A stretch of 14,406 nucleotides of DNA from assembly GCA_007127625.1 (NCBI GenBank), contig SKYZ01000312.1:1-14406 (forward strand), written 5' to 3'. Shown piece after piece: positions 6,874 through 14,406 of the stretch. Origin of the DNA: Aquisalimonas sp. GTDB taxonomy: Bacteria; Pseudomonadota; Gammaproteobacteria; Nitrococcales; Aquisalimonadaceae. Both the position numbers and the translations under genes were made by a program. Positions within the stretch are counted from its first letter, which is position 1, and every line of letters starts with the position of its first letter. Under the pieces are notes generated by a model. The model searched no databases, had not been told where the DNA came from, and saw nothing but the letters and a program-made list of their open reading frames with translations.

Positions 6874-8973
6874 TCAGTCGTTCAGGCTGAACCCCCAGCG
6901 CTGGGCAACTTCAGGTTCATTCCGGAGCAGATAGAAATCCGCCATGATCTCGGCGCTGACATCCAGCAGGGTGTCGGGGTCGTCCTCGCGCTCGAGTTCA
7001 TCCACGCTGTCCAGCGGCTCCAGACCCTGGATGCGCCGGTGCTCGTTGGCCTTGGCCAGCCGCCCTTCATTGCGCTGCTCGCGTTCCTGCTCACGCTGCG
7101 CCCGGTTGAGGGACACCTCGGTCTGCTTGCGGGCTTCCCGGATCTGCTCCAGCTCGTCCAGCAACGCTTGGTAGGCGGCGTGCTCCCGTACCCTCTCCTC
7201 GTGTCGCTCCCCCAGGAGTGAGACGGCACGGCTGAGCTCATCGATGCGGGTGTAGTCCACCGGGTCGATCTCATCCCAGGGCAGCGGATTGTCCGCTGCG
7301 CGTTCGCCGATCTCGTCGGCGTCCATGGCCGAGGGCAGGCTGATGTCCGGCTCGACACCAAGCTTCTGGGTGCTGCTCCCGGTGATGCGGTAGAACTTGG
7401 CGATGGTCATCTTCAGCCGCCCGGTATCGACGCTGGGGTCATTGCTGAAGCGGTCCAGGTCGACCATGGTCTGTACCGTGCCCTTGCCGAAGGTGCGCTC
7501 ACCCAGGACGATGCCGCGGCCGTAGTCCTGCATGGCACCGGCGAAGATCTCGGACGCCGAGGCGCTTTGCCGGTCCACCATGATGGCCAGCGGGCCGTCG
7601 TAGTGGGTGGCTTCGTCCTGATCGCGCATGACTTCGGTGTCGCCGTCACTGCGGCGGATCTGCACGATGGGGCCACCGGGGAGGAACAGCCCGGTCATGT
7701 CCACGGCCTCCTGCAGCGAACCGCCGGAGTTGCCGCGCAGGTCGATGATTAGCCCGTCAATTCCTTCCGCCTGGAGCTCATCGATGTGACGCCGCACGTC
7801 CCGTGTGGTGCTGCGATAGTCATCCTCGCCGGCCTGGGCCGCGGCGAAATCCGTGTAGAAGGCCGGGATGGTGATCACGCCGATGCGCTGCACGCCGTCG
7901 TCACGCTCGATCTCCTTGACCTCCTTCTGTGCCGCCTGTTCCTCCAGGGCAATTTCGTTGCGTTCCAGCGTTACTGTCCGCGGCGCGCTGTCCGAGTCGC
8001 CGCCGGGCAGGATGCGCAGCCGAACCTCGGACTCCTTCGGCCCACGGATCCGGTCGACCACGTCGCTCAGGCGCCAACCGACCACGTCCACCATGTCCTC
8101 GTCGCCTTCGGCCACGCCGATGATGCGGTCCCCCGGAGAGAGCTCGCCGCTACGCTCCGCCGGACCACCGGGGACCAGCTCGATAATCTCGGTGAAGTCC
8201 CGCCGCGTGCGCAGCATGGCGCCGATGCCCTCCAGCGAGAGCTGCATCTGAATGTCGAACTCTTCGGAGTTGCGCGGCGACAGATAGTTGGTGTGCGGGT
8301 CGAAGGAGCGCGCCCAGGCCCCCATGTAGGCCTCGAAGATGTCTTCCGCCTCCGAGCGCTGCATGTTCTTGGCCACGTTCTCGTAGCGGCTGCGCAGCAG
8401 TTCCATGGTCTGCTCTTCATCATCGTCACCGAGCAGCATGGTCAGGGCGTCGTTCTTGATGCGCTGACGCCAGAGCCGATCCAGGGCATCCTCGTCGGCC
8501 ACCCAGTCCTGCTCACGGCGGTTGAGTTCGAGGGTCTGGTCGGTGTCGAAGTCGATGCCGTTATCAATGACCCCGTGGGCGAACTCGGCCCGTTCCGTGG
8601 CACGCTGCTTCAGCCGGCCGTAGATGTGATAGGCCAGGTCCAGATCGCCGTCCATGAGCATATCGTCCAGCTCCGTACTGTGAGCACGAAACTCCTCGAT
8701 GTCGGCCTGCGTGAAGTAGTAGCGATCCGGATCCAGTGCGTCCAGGTATGCCTCCAGGACCTGCTCCGAGAGCGCATCATCGATGGACTGCTGCCGGAAG
8801 TGCTGATGGGCCAGCAGGCGTGCAATCAGTCGGGCGGTTTCCGGGTGGTTGCTTCCCGGGCGCACGATCTCGTCTTCCGACTCCGAGGCCAGGGTCGTGG
8901 TGGAAAGGCAACCGGTGCCGACCACCAGTGCCAGCAGGAGGACCGCAAAGGGATAAAGGGTCGTTCGCAGCAT
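6874..8973 (-). CDS. prc: Tail-specific periplasmic protease Prc (Tsp, C-terminal processing peptidase)
   Basis: A 699-residue S41 serine protease of the Prc/Tsp type (E. coli Prc is 682). Family members act in the periplasm on proteins with nonpolar C termini, including ssrA-tagged and cell-envelope proteins. A signal sequence is clear: basic start, then a hydrophobic core at residues 6-21. Signal peptidase I could cut after TTLA (A29). C22 in VVGTGC resembles a lipobox but has G at -3. The N-terminal helical domain (about 40-235) is followed by a PDZ domain (about 240-330, with SPGDRI at 280-284) and the protease core. By alignment from memory with E. coli, the catalytic Ser is S472 in SASASEIF, D483 lies in MQDYGR and the Lys is K497 in FGKGTVQ. 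The C-terminal region carries a charged coiled-coil-like stretch (about 588-650). The protein is very acidic. GGGTGA four bases before the ATG is a modest Shine-Dalgarno. The gene lies 41 bp after pepN on the same strand. Confidence 0.95.
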   Translation of the reverse strand: MLRTTLYPFAVLLLALVVGTGCLSTTTLASESEDEIVRPGSNHPETARLIARLLAHQHFRQQSIDDALSEQVLEAYLDALDPDRYYFTQADIEEFRAHSTELDDMLMDGDLDLAYHIYGRLKQRATERAEFAHGVIDNGIDFDTDQTLELNRREQDWVADEDALDRLWRQRIKNDALTMLLGDDDEEQTMELLRSRYENVAKNMQRSEAEDIFEAYMGAWARSFDPHTNYLSPRNSEEFDIQMQLSLEGIGAMLRTRRDFTEIIELVPGGPAERSGELSPGDRIIGVAEGDEDMVDVVGWRLSDVVDRIRGPKESEVRLRILPGGDSDSAPRTVTLERNEIALEEQAAQKEVKEIERDDGVQRIGVITIPAFYTDFAAAQAGEDDYRSTTRDVRRHIDELQAEGIDGLIIDLRGNSGGSLQEAVDMTGLFLPGGPIVQIRRSDGDTEVMRDQDEATHYDGPLAIMVDRQSASASEIFAGAMQDYGRGIVLGERTFGKGTVQTMVDLDRFSNDPSVDTGRLKMTIAKFYRITGSSTQKLGVEPDISLPSAMDADEIGERAADNPLPWDEIDPVDYTRIDELSRAVSLLGERHEERVREHAAYQALLDELEQIREARKQTEVSLNRAQREQEREQRNEGRLAKANEHRRIQGLEPLDSVDELEREDDPDTLLDVSAEIMADFYLLRNEPEVAQRWGFSLND

Positions 8974-9014
8974 TCGTTCACCCGTGTTGTGGCGTCGCCT
9001 CGCGTCTGCGCCAT

Positions 9015-11648
9015 TCAGGCGGCAAGGCTCTTCGCGACGATTTCATGTAGTTCTATTGACAGCTTAGGCCGATTTCCGATCCGTTCCAATTGTCGCGCCA
9101 TGCTCCGGGCCCGCGTCGCGTCGAAGCGGTCCCAGCGCGTCAATGGCAGAACCAGGCGGGCCGCGATAAGCGGATTCAGGGTGTCGAGTTCCATCACGCG
9201 CTCGGCGAGGAAGGCGTGACCGGCACCGTCGGCGCGATGGAAATGCAGTGGATTCTCCTGGCTGAAAGCACCCAGCAGGGAGCGTACGCGGTTGGGGTTG
9301 CCCATGTCGAACGCGGGGTGGCGCATGAGCCGTTCGACGCGATGGAGGCCGTCCCCCGCCCGGGCCGCGGCCTGGATTCGCAGCCACTTGTCCACCAGCA
9401 GGGGATCGTCTCCCCAGCGCCGGTAAAAGCTCTGGAGCGGCTGGCGGGCGAGCGAATCGTCGGCGTCCGCGAGCAGGGACAGGGCGGCCAGGCGGTCCGT
9501 CATGTTGTCCGTGTCGTGATACTGGCGCAGTGCCGTCTCCAGTCCGGCGGGTCCGGCGGCCACGCGGTAGGCCAGCGCCAGATGGCCAAGGCGGCGCAGA
9601 GCGGCCGCCCGGCGCGGCGGGACACCAGGGTGTGAGCCCGCACAGGCGGCATGAATCTCCTGCCATCGCGCCGCGAACGTCGTTCCCAGGACATGCCGGA
9701 GGTGCTCCCGGGCGCCGTGGATGGCTTCCACCTCGACGCAGGCGCGCTGTTCGCCGATGTAGTCCTCGGAGGGGAGGGCGAGGGTTTCGGCGACAAAGGC
9801 CGGATCGTGATCAAAGCCGTCCAGGACCTGTTCCACCGCCGTGGCCACGGCGGCGGGCAACGCCGGGGCCGCCCCGTGGTCCAGCGCCCCCATGATGACA
9901 TCCATGGCCAGCTGTTGGGCAGCATCCCAGCGCACGAACGGATCGTCGTCGTTGCCCAGAAGCAGTGCCAGCTGTTCACGGGTGTACGGGAAGTCGAGGG
10001 CCACGGGCGCCGAGAAATCCCGCAGCAGGCTGGGCACCGGGGGCTCCGGCACATCCGTGAACGTGACCTGCCGGTCCTGTTCATTCAGTGTGATGAGCCG
10101 TTCGAACCCGCATGGTTCGGTTTCGTCGTCGAAACGCAGTGGCAGCGATCGCCCATCGGGCCCCATGAGAGCAAGACGAACCGGGATGGGAGCGGTCCGC
10201 TTGTGGGGTTGCCCGGGGGTTGCCGGGGTGAACTGGGAAAAGATCAGGTGGTAGCAGCGCCGCACCGGGTCGTGGCGGCCGCGGACCCGCAGCACCGGGG
10301 TGCCGGCCTGCTCATACCAGGCCGCCATGTCTGCCAGAGGTGTTCCGGTGGTGTCTTCCAGTGCCGCGCGGAAGTCTTCACAGGTCGCGCCCTGGCCGTC
10401 GTGGCGGCGAAGGTAGAGCCGCACCCCCGCGCGGAATGCGTGGTCCCCCAGACGGGTGTGGAGCATGCGGATCACCTCCGCACCCTTGTCGTAAACGGTG
10501 GCGGTATAGAAGTTGCTGACGTCCATGTAGTTGTCGGGCCGCACCGGGTGGGCCATGGGGCCGCTGTCCTCTGGGAACTGCAGCGCCCGCAGATTGCGGG
10601 CATCACGGATGCGCGTCAGCGCGGGAGACCCCATGGCGGCGCAGAACTGCTGCTCCCGGAATACGGTCAGCCCTTCCTTGAGGCTGAGCTGGAACCAGTC
10701 GCGCAGGGTGACGCGGTTGCCGGTCCAGTTGTGGAAATACTCGTGCGCGACCACCGCCTCCACGGTCTCCAGGTCATCGTCGGTGGCGGTCCGGGGATCG
10801 GCCAGGACACAGGCGGCATTGAAGATGTTCAGCCCCTTGTTCTCCATCGCCCCCATGTTGAAGTCCTCCACGGCGACGATCATGTAGCTGTCCAGGTCGT
10901 ATTCCAGGCCGTAGAATTCCTCGTCCCAGCGCATGGCCCGCCTGAGGGCGTCCATGGCATGGCCGGTGCGCCCGGCGTTGCGCGGTTCCGTGTAGACTTG
11001 CAGGGCGATCTCGCGCCCCGATGGCGTCATGTGCGTCTCCTCGTGGACGCTCAGGTCCCCGGCCACCAGGGCGAACAGGTAGCTGGGTTTCGGGTGCGGA
11101 TCGTGCCAGGTCACCCAGTGGCGGCCGTCCTCCAGCGTGCCGGCACCAATGCGATTGCCGTTTGCCAGCAGAACGGGGTAGCGGCCGGCGTCGGCGACAA
11201 TGGTGGTGGTGTACCGGGTCATGACGTCCGGGCGATCCGGGAAGTAGGTCATGCAACGGAAGCCCTCCGGCTCGCACTGGGTGCAGAACAGACCGCCGGA
11301 CCTGTAGAGTCCCTGCAGCGCGGTATTGTCCCGGGGGTGCAGCAGGGTGGTCACCTCAATGATGTGCCCGGGTCCGTCAAGCCCGGTCAGGGTCAACCCT
11401 TGCTCGTGGTGGGCCACCGCGGCTGCCGGCGGGGCGCTCCCGTCCACATGAAGCCGCTCCAGTTGCAGGCCCCGGCCGTGGAGGTGCAACGGTCCCGTCT
11501 GTTTACCCGCCGGGGCATCCGGGGTGACGCGAAAGGTCGTATGCAGCCGGGTTTCGTGCTCGCCGAGCTCAAAGGTCAGCGTGAGGTTGTGCACCCGATG
11601 GCTCGGCGGTGCGTAGTCCTTGAGAAACACGGTGTCTGGCGCGGTCAT
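9015..11648 (-). CDS. pepN: Aminopeptidase N (M1 family)
   Basis: An 877-residue M1 zinc metallopeptidase of the E. coli PepN type (870 residues). It removes N-terminal residues from peptides in the cytoplasm and supports the late steps of protein turnover. Motifs in order: GAMEN at residues 266-270, which binds the peptide amino terminus, and the zinc site HEYFH (302-306) followed after 18 residues by E325 in LSLKEG. The spacing agrees with E. coli (offset of five). The middle and C-terminal part matches the DUF3458 Ig-like and helical domains of bacterial PepN. The chosen start gives MTAPDTVFLKDYAPPSHRV, the usual PepN N terminus. The frame stays open 300 bp upstream, but that extension has no family resemblance and would run into the divergent permease gene. 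A probable promoter and a dyad lie upstream. prc follows after 41 bp. Confidence 0.96.
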   Translation of the reverse strand: MTAPDTVFLKDYAPPSHRVHNLTLTFELGEHETRLHTTFRVTPDAPAGKQTGPLHLHGRGLQLERLHVDGSAPPAAAVAHHEQGLTLTGLDGPGHIIEVTTLLHPRDNTALQGLYRSGGLFCTQCEPEGFRCMTYFPDRPDVMTRYTTTIVADAGRYPVLLANGNRIGAGTLEDGRHWVTWHDPHPKPSYLFALVAGDLSVHEETHMTPSGREIALQVYTEPRNAGRTGHAMDALRRAMRWDEEFYGLEYDLDSYMIVAVEDFNMGAMENKGLNIFNAACVLADPRTATDDDLETVEAVVAHEYFHNWTGNRVTLRDWFQLSLKEGLTVFREQQFCAAMGSPALTRIRDARNLRALQFPEDSGPMAHPVRPDNYMDVSNFYTATVYDKGAEVIRMLHTRLGDHAFRAGVRLYLRRHDGQGATCEDFRAALEDTTGTPLADMAAWYEQAGTPVLRVRGRHDPVRRCYHLIFSQFTPATPGQPHKRTAPIPVRLALMGPDGRSLPLRFDDETEPCGFERLITLNEQDRQVTFTDVPEPPVPSLLRDFSAPVALDFPYTREQLALLLGNDDDPFVRWDAAQQLAMDVIMGALDHGAAPALPAAVATAVEQVLDGFDHDPAFVAETLALPSEDYIGEQRACVEVEAIHGAREHLRHVLGTTFAARWQEIHAACAGSHPGVPPRRAAALRRLGHLALAYRVAAGPAGLETALRQYHDTDNMTDRLAALSLLADADDSLARQPLQSFYRRWGDDPLLVDKWLRIQAAARAGDGLHRVERLMRHPAFDMGNPNRVRSLLGAFSQENPLHFHRADGAGHAFLAERVMELDTLNPLIAARLVLPLTRWDRFDATRARSMARQLERIGNRPKLSIELHEIVAKSLAA

Positions 11649-11701
11649 GCACGGCTCTCGGGCGCGGGTGCTGTGCCCCGTGGGGGCGTGTCGAGCAATC
11701 A

Positions 11702-11730
11702 ACAATAGCAGCCCGCGGCCGTACCGTGAA
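11702..11730 (-). promoter_or_regulatory. Candidate sigma70 promoter of pepN
   Basis: On the - strand, TTCACG (11730-11725) and TATTGT (11707-11702) are separated by exactly 17 bp, each matching the sigma70 consensus at four of six positions. Transcription would begin near 11695 and leave a leader of about 47 nt before the pepN ATG. The AT-rich TATTGTTGATT stands out in a GC-rich gap. Confidence 0.42.
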
Positions 11731-11745
11731 CGGCGACGCCGCGGG
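11712..11745. promoter_or_regulatory. Nested dyad in the pepN / MFS divergent promoter region (candidate operator)
   Basis: Outer arms CCCGCGGC (11712-11719) and GCCGCGGG (11738-11745) are perfect inverted repeats. Inner arms CCGT (11724-11727) and ACGG (11730-11733) share the same centre at 11728.5. Twelve of the 17 symmetric pairs match. The centre falls on the -35 box of the candidate pepN promoter and 23 bp before the permease Shine-Dalgarno, where a repressor could affect both genes. It could instead be a hairpin in the permease mRNA leader. Confidence 0.45.
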
Positions 11746-11751
11746 ACTGGC

Positions 11752-11760
11752 AAGGGGAGG
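11752..11760 (+). promoter_or_regulatory. Ribosome binding site that decides the MFS permease start
   Basis: AAGGGGAGG lies six bases before GTG 11767 and directly abuts GTG 11761. The spacing favours the second GTG as start codon. Confidence 0.7.
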
Positions 11761-11766
11761 GTGCGG

Positions 11767-13023
11767 GTGGGCGTACAGACCACGGAGCACACGCGTCGAT
11801 TCACCGCCGGACAGCTCATTCTGCTGGTGTTCCTGCCGTTCGCGGCGGGGTATTTCCTGTCGTACCTGTTTCGCACCGTCAATGCCGTCATCGCCTCCGA
11901 TCTGCAGGCGGACATCGGCCTGTCGGCATCGGAACTGGGTCTGCTCACCGCGGCCTACTTTCTGTCCTTCGCCCTGTTCCAGCTGCCTCTTGGCCTGCTT
12001 CTGGACCGGTTCGGGCCGCGGCGGGTCGAGGCGGCGCTGCTGCTGGTGGCCGCGGCGGGCGCGGCTGTGTTCGCCGTCGGCGATGATCTCGCCAGTCTGG
12101 GAGCAGGGCGGGCGCTCATCGGCCTCGGTGTCTCCGCCTGCCTGATGGCGAGCTTCAAGGCGTTCACGGCGTGGTTCCCCGCCGAGCGACTGCCGCTGGT
12201 GAACGGCTGCCTGCTGGCCTGTGGCGGACTCGGTGCCATGGCCGCCACCAGTCCGGTGGAGTATCTCCTGGGCTGGACCGACTGGCGTATGGTGTTCCTG
12301 GGGCTTGCAGCCGCCTGCGGGGCCACGGCGGTCGCGGTGTGGACGGTGGTTCCCGAGACGCCCGGACGGGGCGGTGAGAGCATGCAGGAGCAACTGGCCG
12401 GTTTGCGGCAAGTGCTTACCAGTGCCTATTTCTGGCGGTTGGCGCCGCTGTCGCTGCTGATGCAGGGCGGTTCACTGGCAGTCCAGGGGCTGTGGGCGGG
12501 TCCGTGGATGCGGGATGTCGCCGGCATGGATCGCCAGACGGTGGCCGATACCCTGATGCTGATCGCTCTGGCCATGGCCATCGGCTTTGCTGCCTGGGGC
12601 GTGATCAGCGAGCGCCTGTCGCGCTTCGGCGTCAGGCCCTTTCAGATCGTTGCCGCCGGTGGCGCGCTGTTTCTGCTCTTCAAGCTGCTTCTGGTGCTGC
12701 AGCCGGCGACCGGTGTCGTGCCGTTGTGGATGGCGTTCGGTTTCTTCGCCACGTCGGGCACATTGGTGTACGCAATGATCTCCCAGGCGTTTCCCCTGGC
12801 CCTCACCGGACGAGCAACCACGGCGCTGAACCTGGCTGTTTTCGCTGGGGCATTTGTGTTGCAGTGGGTCATGGGGTTTGTGATCGAAGTCCGTGAACTG
12901 CCGGACGGACTCGGGTACGCTCCAGAAGGGTATGGCATGGCGTTCGGGATGCTTCTCGCTCTCCAGGTCATCGCGTTCGTGTGGTTCCTGTTGCCGATGC
13001 GGCACAAGGAGGAAAATGCATGA
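11767..13023 (+). CDS. Major facilitator superfamily (MFS) permease
   Basis: A 418-residue inner-membrane transporter with about 12 hydrophobic segments by eye. The first begins near residue 14 (LILLVFLPFAAGYFL) and is followed by SYLFRTVNAVIASDL. The loop between segments 2 and 3 carries the MFS signature PLGLLLDRFGPRR (D80). A hydrophilic loop near residues 200-215 (PETPGRGGESMQEQLAG) marks the joint between the two six-helix halves. The substrate cannot be read from the sequence. The start is taken as GTG 11767, because AAGGGGAGG is six bases upstream; GTG 11761 has no spacing, and the ATG at 11620 would overlap the divergent pepN start. The stop overlaps the start of the hydrolase gene in ATGA (13020-13023), so the pair is probably co-expressed. 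A dyad and the pepN promoter lie just upstream. Confidence 0.88.
   Translation: MGVQTTEHTRRFTAGQLILLVFLPFAAGYFLSYLFRTVNAVIASDLQADIGLSASELGLLTAAYFLSFALFQLPLGLLLDRFGPRRVEAALLLVAAAGAAVFAVGDDLASLGAGRALIGLGVSACLMASFKAFTAWFPAERLPLVNGCLLACGGLGAMAATSPVEYLLGWTDWRMVFLGLAAACGATAVAVWTVVPETPGRGGESMQEQLAGLRQVLTSAYFWRLAPLSLLMQGGSLAVQGLWAGPWMRDVAGMDRQTVADTLMLIALAMAIGFAAWGVISERLSRFGVRPFQIVAAGGALFLLFKLLLVLQPATGVVPLWMAFGFFATSGTLVYAMISQAFPLALTGRATTALNLAVFAGAFVLQWVMGFVIEVRELPDGLGYAPEGYGMAFGMLLALQVIAFVWFLLPMRHKEENA
13006..13012 (+). promoter_or_regulatory. Ribosome binding site for the alpha/beta hydrolase
   Basis: A consensus AAGGAGG lies inside the last codons of the permease gene, seven bases before ATG 13020. 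It supports that start over the ATG at 12981 and indicates strong independent or coupled initiation. Confidence 0.8.
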
Positions 13024-13880
13024 TGTTCGGATTGCTCGGTTTTGGTGCGTTTGCGCCGGTGGAGCAGCCAGAGCTGGAAGTACTGCACCGGAAGCCGGCT
13101 GCGGACAAGAAGCGCAAGGCTCCGCCGCTGCTGTTCATCCATGGTGCGTACGCCGGGGCCTGGTGCTGGGACGAGCATTTCCTCCCCTGGTTCGCAGAGC
13201 AAGGTTTCGATGCCTATGCGGTGAGCCTGCGCGGTCACGGCAAGAGCGGAGGCCAGGATGACCTGCATCAGTCCAGCATCCGCGACTACGTCGCCGATGT
13301 CCGTAGCGTCGTGGAGACACTGGACGCGCCGCCGATCCTGGTGGGGCATTCCATGGGGGGGATGGTGGTTCAGAAGTACCTGGAGCAGTATCCGGCTGCC
13401 GCCGCCGTACTCATGGCCTCCGTGCCTCCGGGCGGGCTGAGCAGTTCGGTGATGCGCCTGACCACCTCCGATCCAATGCTGTTCGCGCAGGTGTCCATGG
13501 TCCAGGCTGGAGCGCGGGATCTCGTGGATACCGAGAACGCCGGCCGTGCGATCTTCTCCGACGACATGGATGCCGATCTGCGCGATTCCTACGGCGCGCG
13601 CATGCAGAGCGAATCCCAGCGCGCCCTGATGGACATGACATTCATGGATCTGCCGCGGCGATGGCGGATGCAGCTGCCGCCCATGCTGGTGCTGGGCGCC
13701 GGGCGGGATGCGCTGTTTTCCATCAACGAGACCAAACGCACGGCACGATCCTACAAGGCCGATTACCAGATCTATCCCGAGATGGCCCACGCCATGATGC
13801 TGGAGACAAGCTGGGGTATGCCGGCCCGGGAGATCCGCGACTGGATCATCGAGCATTCGGACCGGTTCACCCTGGAATAG
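13020..13880 (+). CDS. Alpha/beta hydrolase
   Basis: A 286-residue alpha/beta-hydrolase-fold protein, probably cytoplasmic. Catalytic elements are in order: an oxyanion-hole segment FIHGAYAGAWCWDEHF, then LRGHGKSGG, the nucleophile elbow GHSMGG (S111), the acid D230 in LGAGRDALFS, and H257 in PEMAHAMM. The triad is intact and the length is normal. Members of this fold include esterases, lipases, lactonases and dehalogenases, and nothing here selects one. The first residues (MMFGLLGFGAF) are hydrophobic but short, without a charged start or cleavage site, so export is doubtful. ATG 13020 is chosen for its AAGGAGG; an adjacent ATG at 13023 is equally possible. The four-base overlap with the permease gene suggests that the hydrolase acts on something the permease moves, though this is inference. 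Confidence 0.9.
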   Translation: MMFGLLGFGAFAPVEQPELEVLHRKPAADKKRKAPPLLFIHGAYAGAWCWDEHFLPWFAEQGFDAYAVSLRGHGKSGGQDDLHQSSIRDYVADVRSVVETLDAPPILVGHSMGGMVVQKYLEQYPAAAAVLMASVPPGGLSSSVMRLTTSDPMLFAQVSMVQAGARDLVDTENAGRAIFSDDMDADLRDSYGARMQSESQRALMDMTFMDLPRRWRMQLPPMLVLGAGRDALFSINETKRTARSYKADYQIYPEMAHAMMLETSWGMPAREIRDWIIEHSDRFTLE

Positions 13881-13908
13881 ACGCCACGCGCTGCGAAAGA
13901 TGGCATGC

Positions 13909-13927
13909 CGGCCCCGTCAGGGGGCCG
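13909..13927. terminator. Small GC hairpin between convergent genes
   Basis: CGGCCCC (13909-13915) and GGGGCCG (13921-13927) form a seven-pair stem with a five-base loop in the 60-bp gap between the hydrolase stop and the DUF934 stop. Neither side has a U tract, so it may end transcription only with help, from either strand. Confidence 0.4.
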
Positions 13928-13940
13928 ACACCGACTCGGG

Positions 13941-14406
13941 TCAGGATGCCGCAGCCCGCGCTGGTTGTTCGATGTGCTGCCGCCGCAGCTCCCGCGGCGT
14001 CGGACCGTAGGGATTGAGCTGATAGTAGCCGGTGAACTCGTCGAAAGCCTTGAGGGCATCCTCCAGGGACCGATCCTCCCGGACTTCGAAGGCATTGATT
14101 CCTACCCGCGCCATGTAGGCGAGCTGGTCCCGGAGCACGTCACCGACGGCACGCAGCTCGCCGCGGTAACCATGACGTGCACGCAGCAGGCGGGCGTGTG
14201 ACAGGCAGCGCCCGTCCTTGAACGCCGGAAACTCCAGCGCGATGAGAGGAAGCTTGTCCAGCATCGGCAGGAGTTCATCCAGAGGCGTATCGCCGTCGAT
14301 GCGGACGCCGACCCGCCCCGAATGAGCGGCCAGTGTCTCCCGCTCCGCGAGCCAGCGGGCGTGGCTGACGATGACATCCCCCTCGGGCAGGGTCTGCTCA
14401 TCATCC
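13941..14406 (-). CDS. DUF934 family protein (sulfite reductase-associated), 5' end outside window
   Basis: The frame is open from the stop to the right edge, giving 154 residues. The family is about 160-180 residues, so only a short N terminus is missing, and the methionine codon at 14264 is internal. Visible blocks are VIVSHARWLAEREAL, LDKLPLIALEFPAFKDGR, SHARLLRARHGYRGELRAVGDVLRDQL and INAFEVRED, with a closing FTGYYQ before a short basic tail. These match DUF934 (COG3749). Such genes commonly sit directly downstream of cysI-like sulfite or nitrite reductase genes and are thought to aid assimilatory sulfite reduction, although the biochemical role is not established. A reductase gene would be expected just past the right edge on the same strand. 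The gene converges on the hydrolase gene. Confidence 0.9.
   Translation of the reverse strand, partial: DDEQTLPEGDVIVSHARWLAERETLAAHSGRVGVRIDGDTPLDELLPMLDKLPLIALEFPAFKDGRCLSHARLLRARHGYRGELRAVGDVLRDQLAYMARVGINAFEVREDRSLEDALKAFDEFTGYYQLNPYGPTPRELRRQHIEQPARAAAS

Noticed and set aside
7786..9219. A 477-residue open frame antisense to prc and the pepN 3' end
   Set aside because: It spans two real genes on the other strand and shows no domain; long antisense frames are expected at this GC content.
9651..11708. A 685-residue open frame antisense to pepN
   Set aside because: A frame shadow of pepN: the opposite strand has the full M1 motif set, and the translated product looks like no known family.
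11620..11766. Longer N terminus for the MFS permease
   Set aside because: It would overlap the pepN start, and the extra residues are arginine-rich and unlike a permease; the Shine-Dalgarno places the start at 11767.

Overview
The window reads as ordinary chromosome of a GC-rich gammaproteobacterium (about two-thirds GC by eye). Gene content (RpfE-family protein next to RecJ, Prc/Tsp, E. coli-type PepN, DUF934) and the acidic proteins, Prc above all, suggest a moderately halophilic Chromatiales or Ectothiorhodospiraceae-like lineage. That placement is inference, not proof. There are no rRNA or tRNA genes, insertion sequences, phage genes or CRISPR arrays. Eight protein genes fill nearly all of it, two of them cut by the window edges.

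Region 1 (1-3476, + strand) is a tight co-directional run: the C-terminal two-thirds of threonine synthase (thrC), a gene for an RpfE-family protein distantly related to phosphoglycerate mutases, and recJ, which overlaps it by an ATGA. Region 2 (3616-6840, + strand) is one large cyclic-di-GMP enzyme with the order GAF-PAS-GAF-PAS-GGDEF-EAL. A GC-rich hairpin spans its stop codon and separates it from the convergent genes of region 3.

Region 3 (6874-11648, - strand) holds pepN followed by prc, a cytoplasmic aminopeptidase and a periplasmic tail-specific protease 41 bp apart, probably co-transcribed. A 118-bp divergent gap (11649-11766) carries a plausible sigma70 promoter for pepN and a striking dyad centred exactly on its -35 box.

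Region 4 (11767-13880, + strand) is a two-gene unit: an MFS permease and an alpha/beta hydrolase joined by an ATGA overlap with a strong Shine-Dalgarno. It may be an uptake-and-hydrolysis pair of unknown substrate. Region 5 (13941-14406, - strand) is the C-terminal part of a DUF934 protein, a family usually found beside sulfite reductase genes, so cysteine or sulfur assimilation genes probably lie just past the right edge.

I found no clearly new multi-gene system. The best leads are the cysteine-rich insertion in threonine synthase, the 34-bp dyad in the pepN/MFS divergent promoter, the coupled permease-hydrolase pair, and the degenerate inhibition site of the GGDEF-EAL enzyme.
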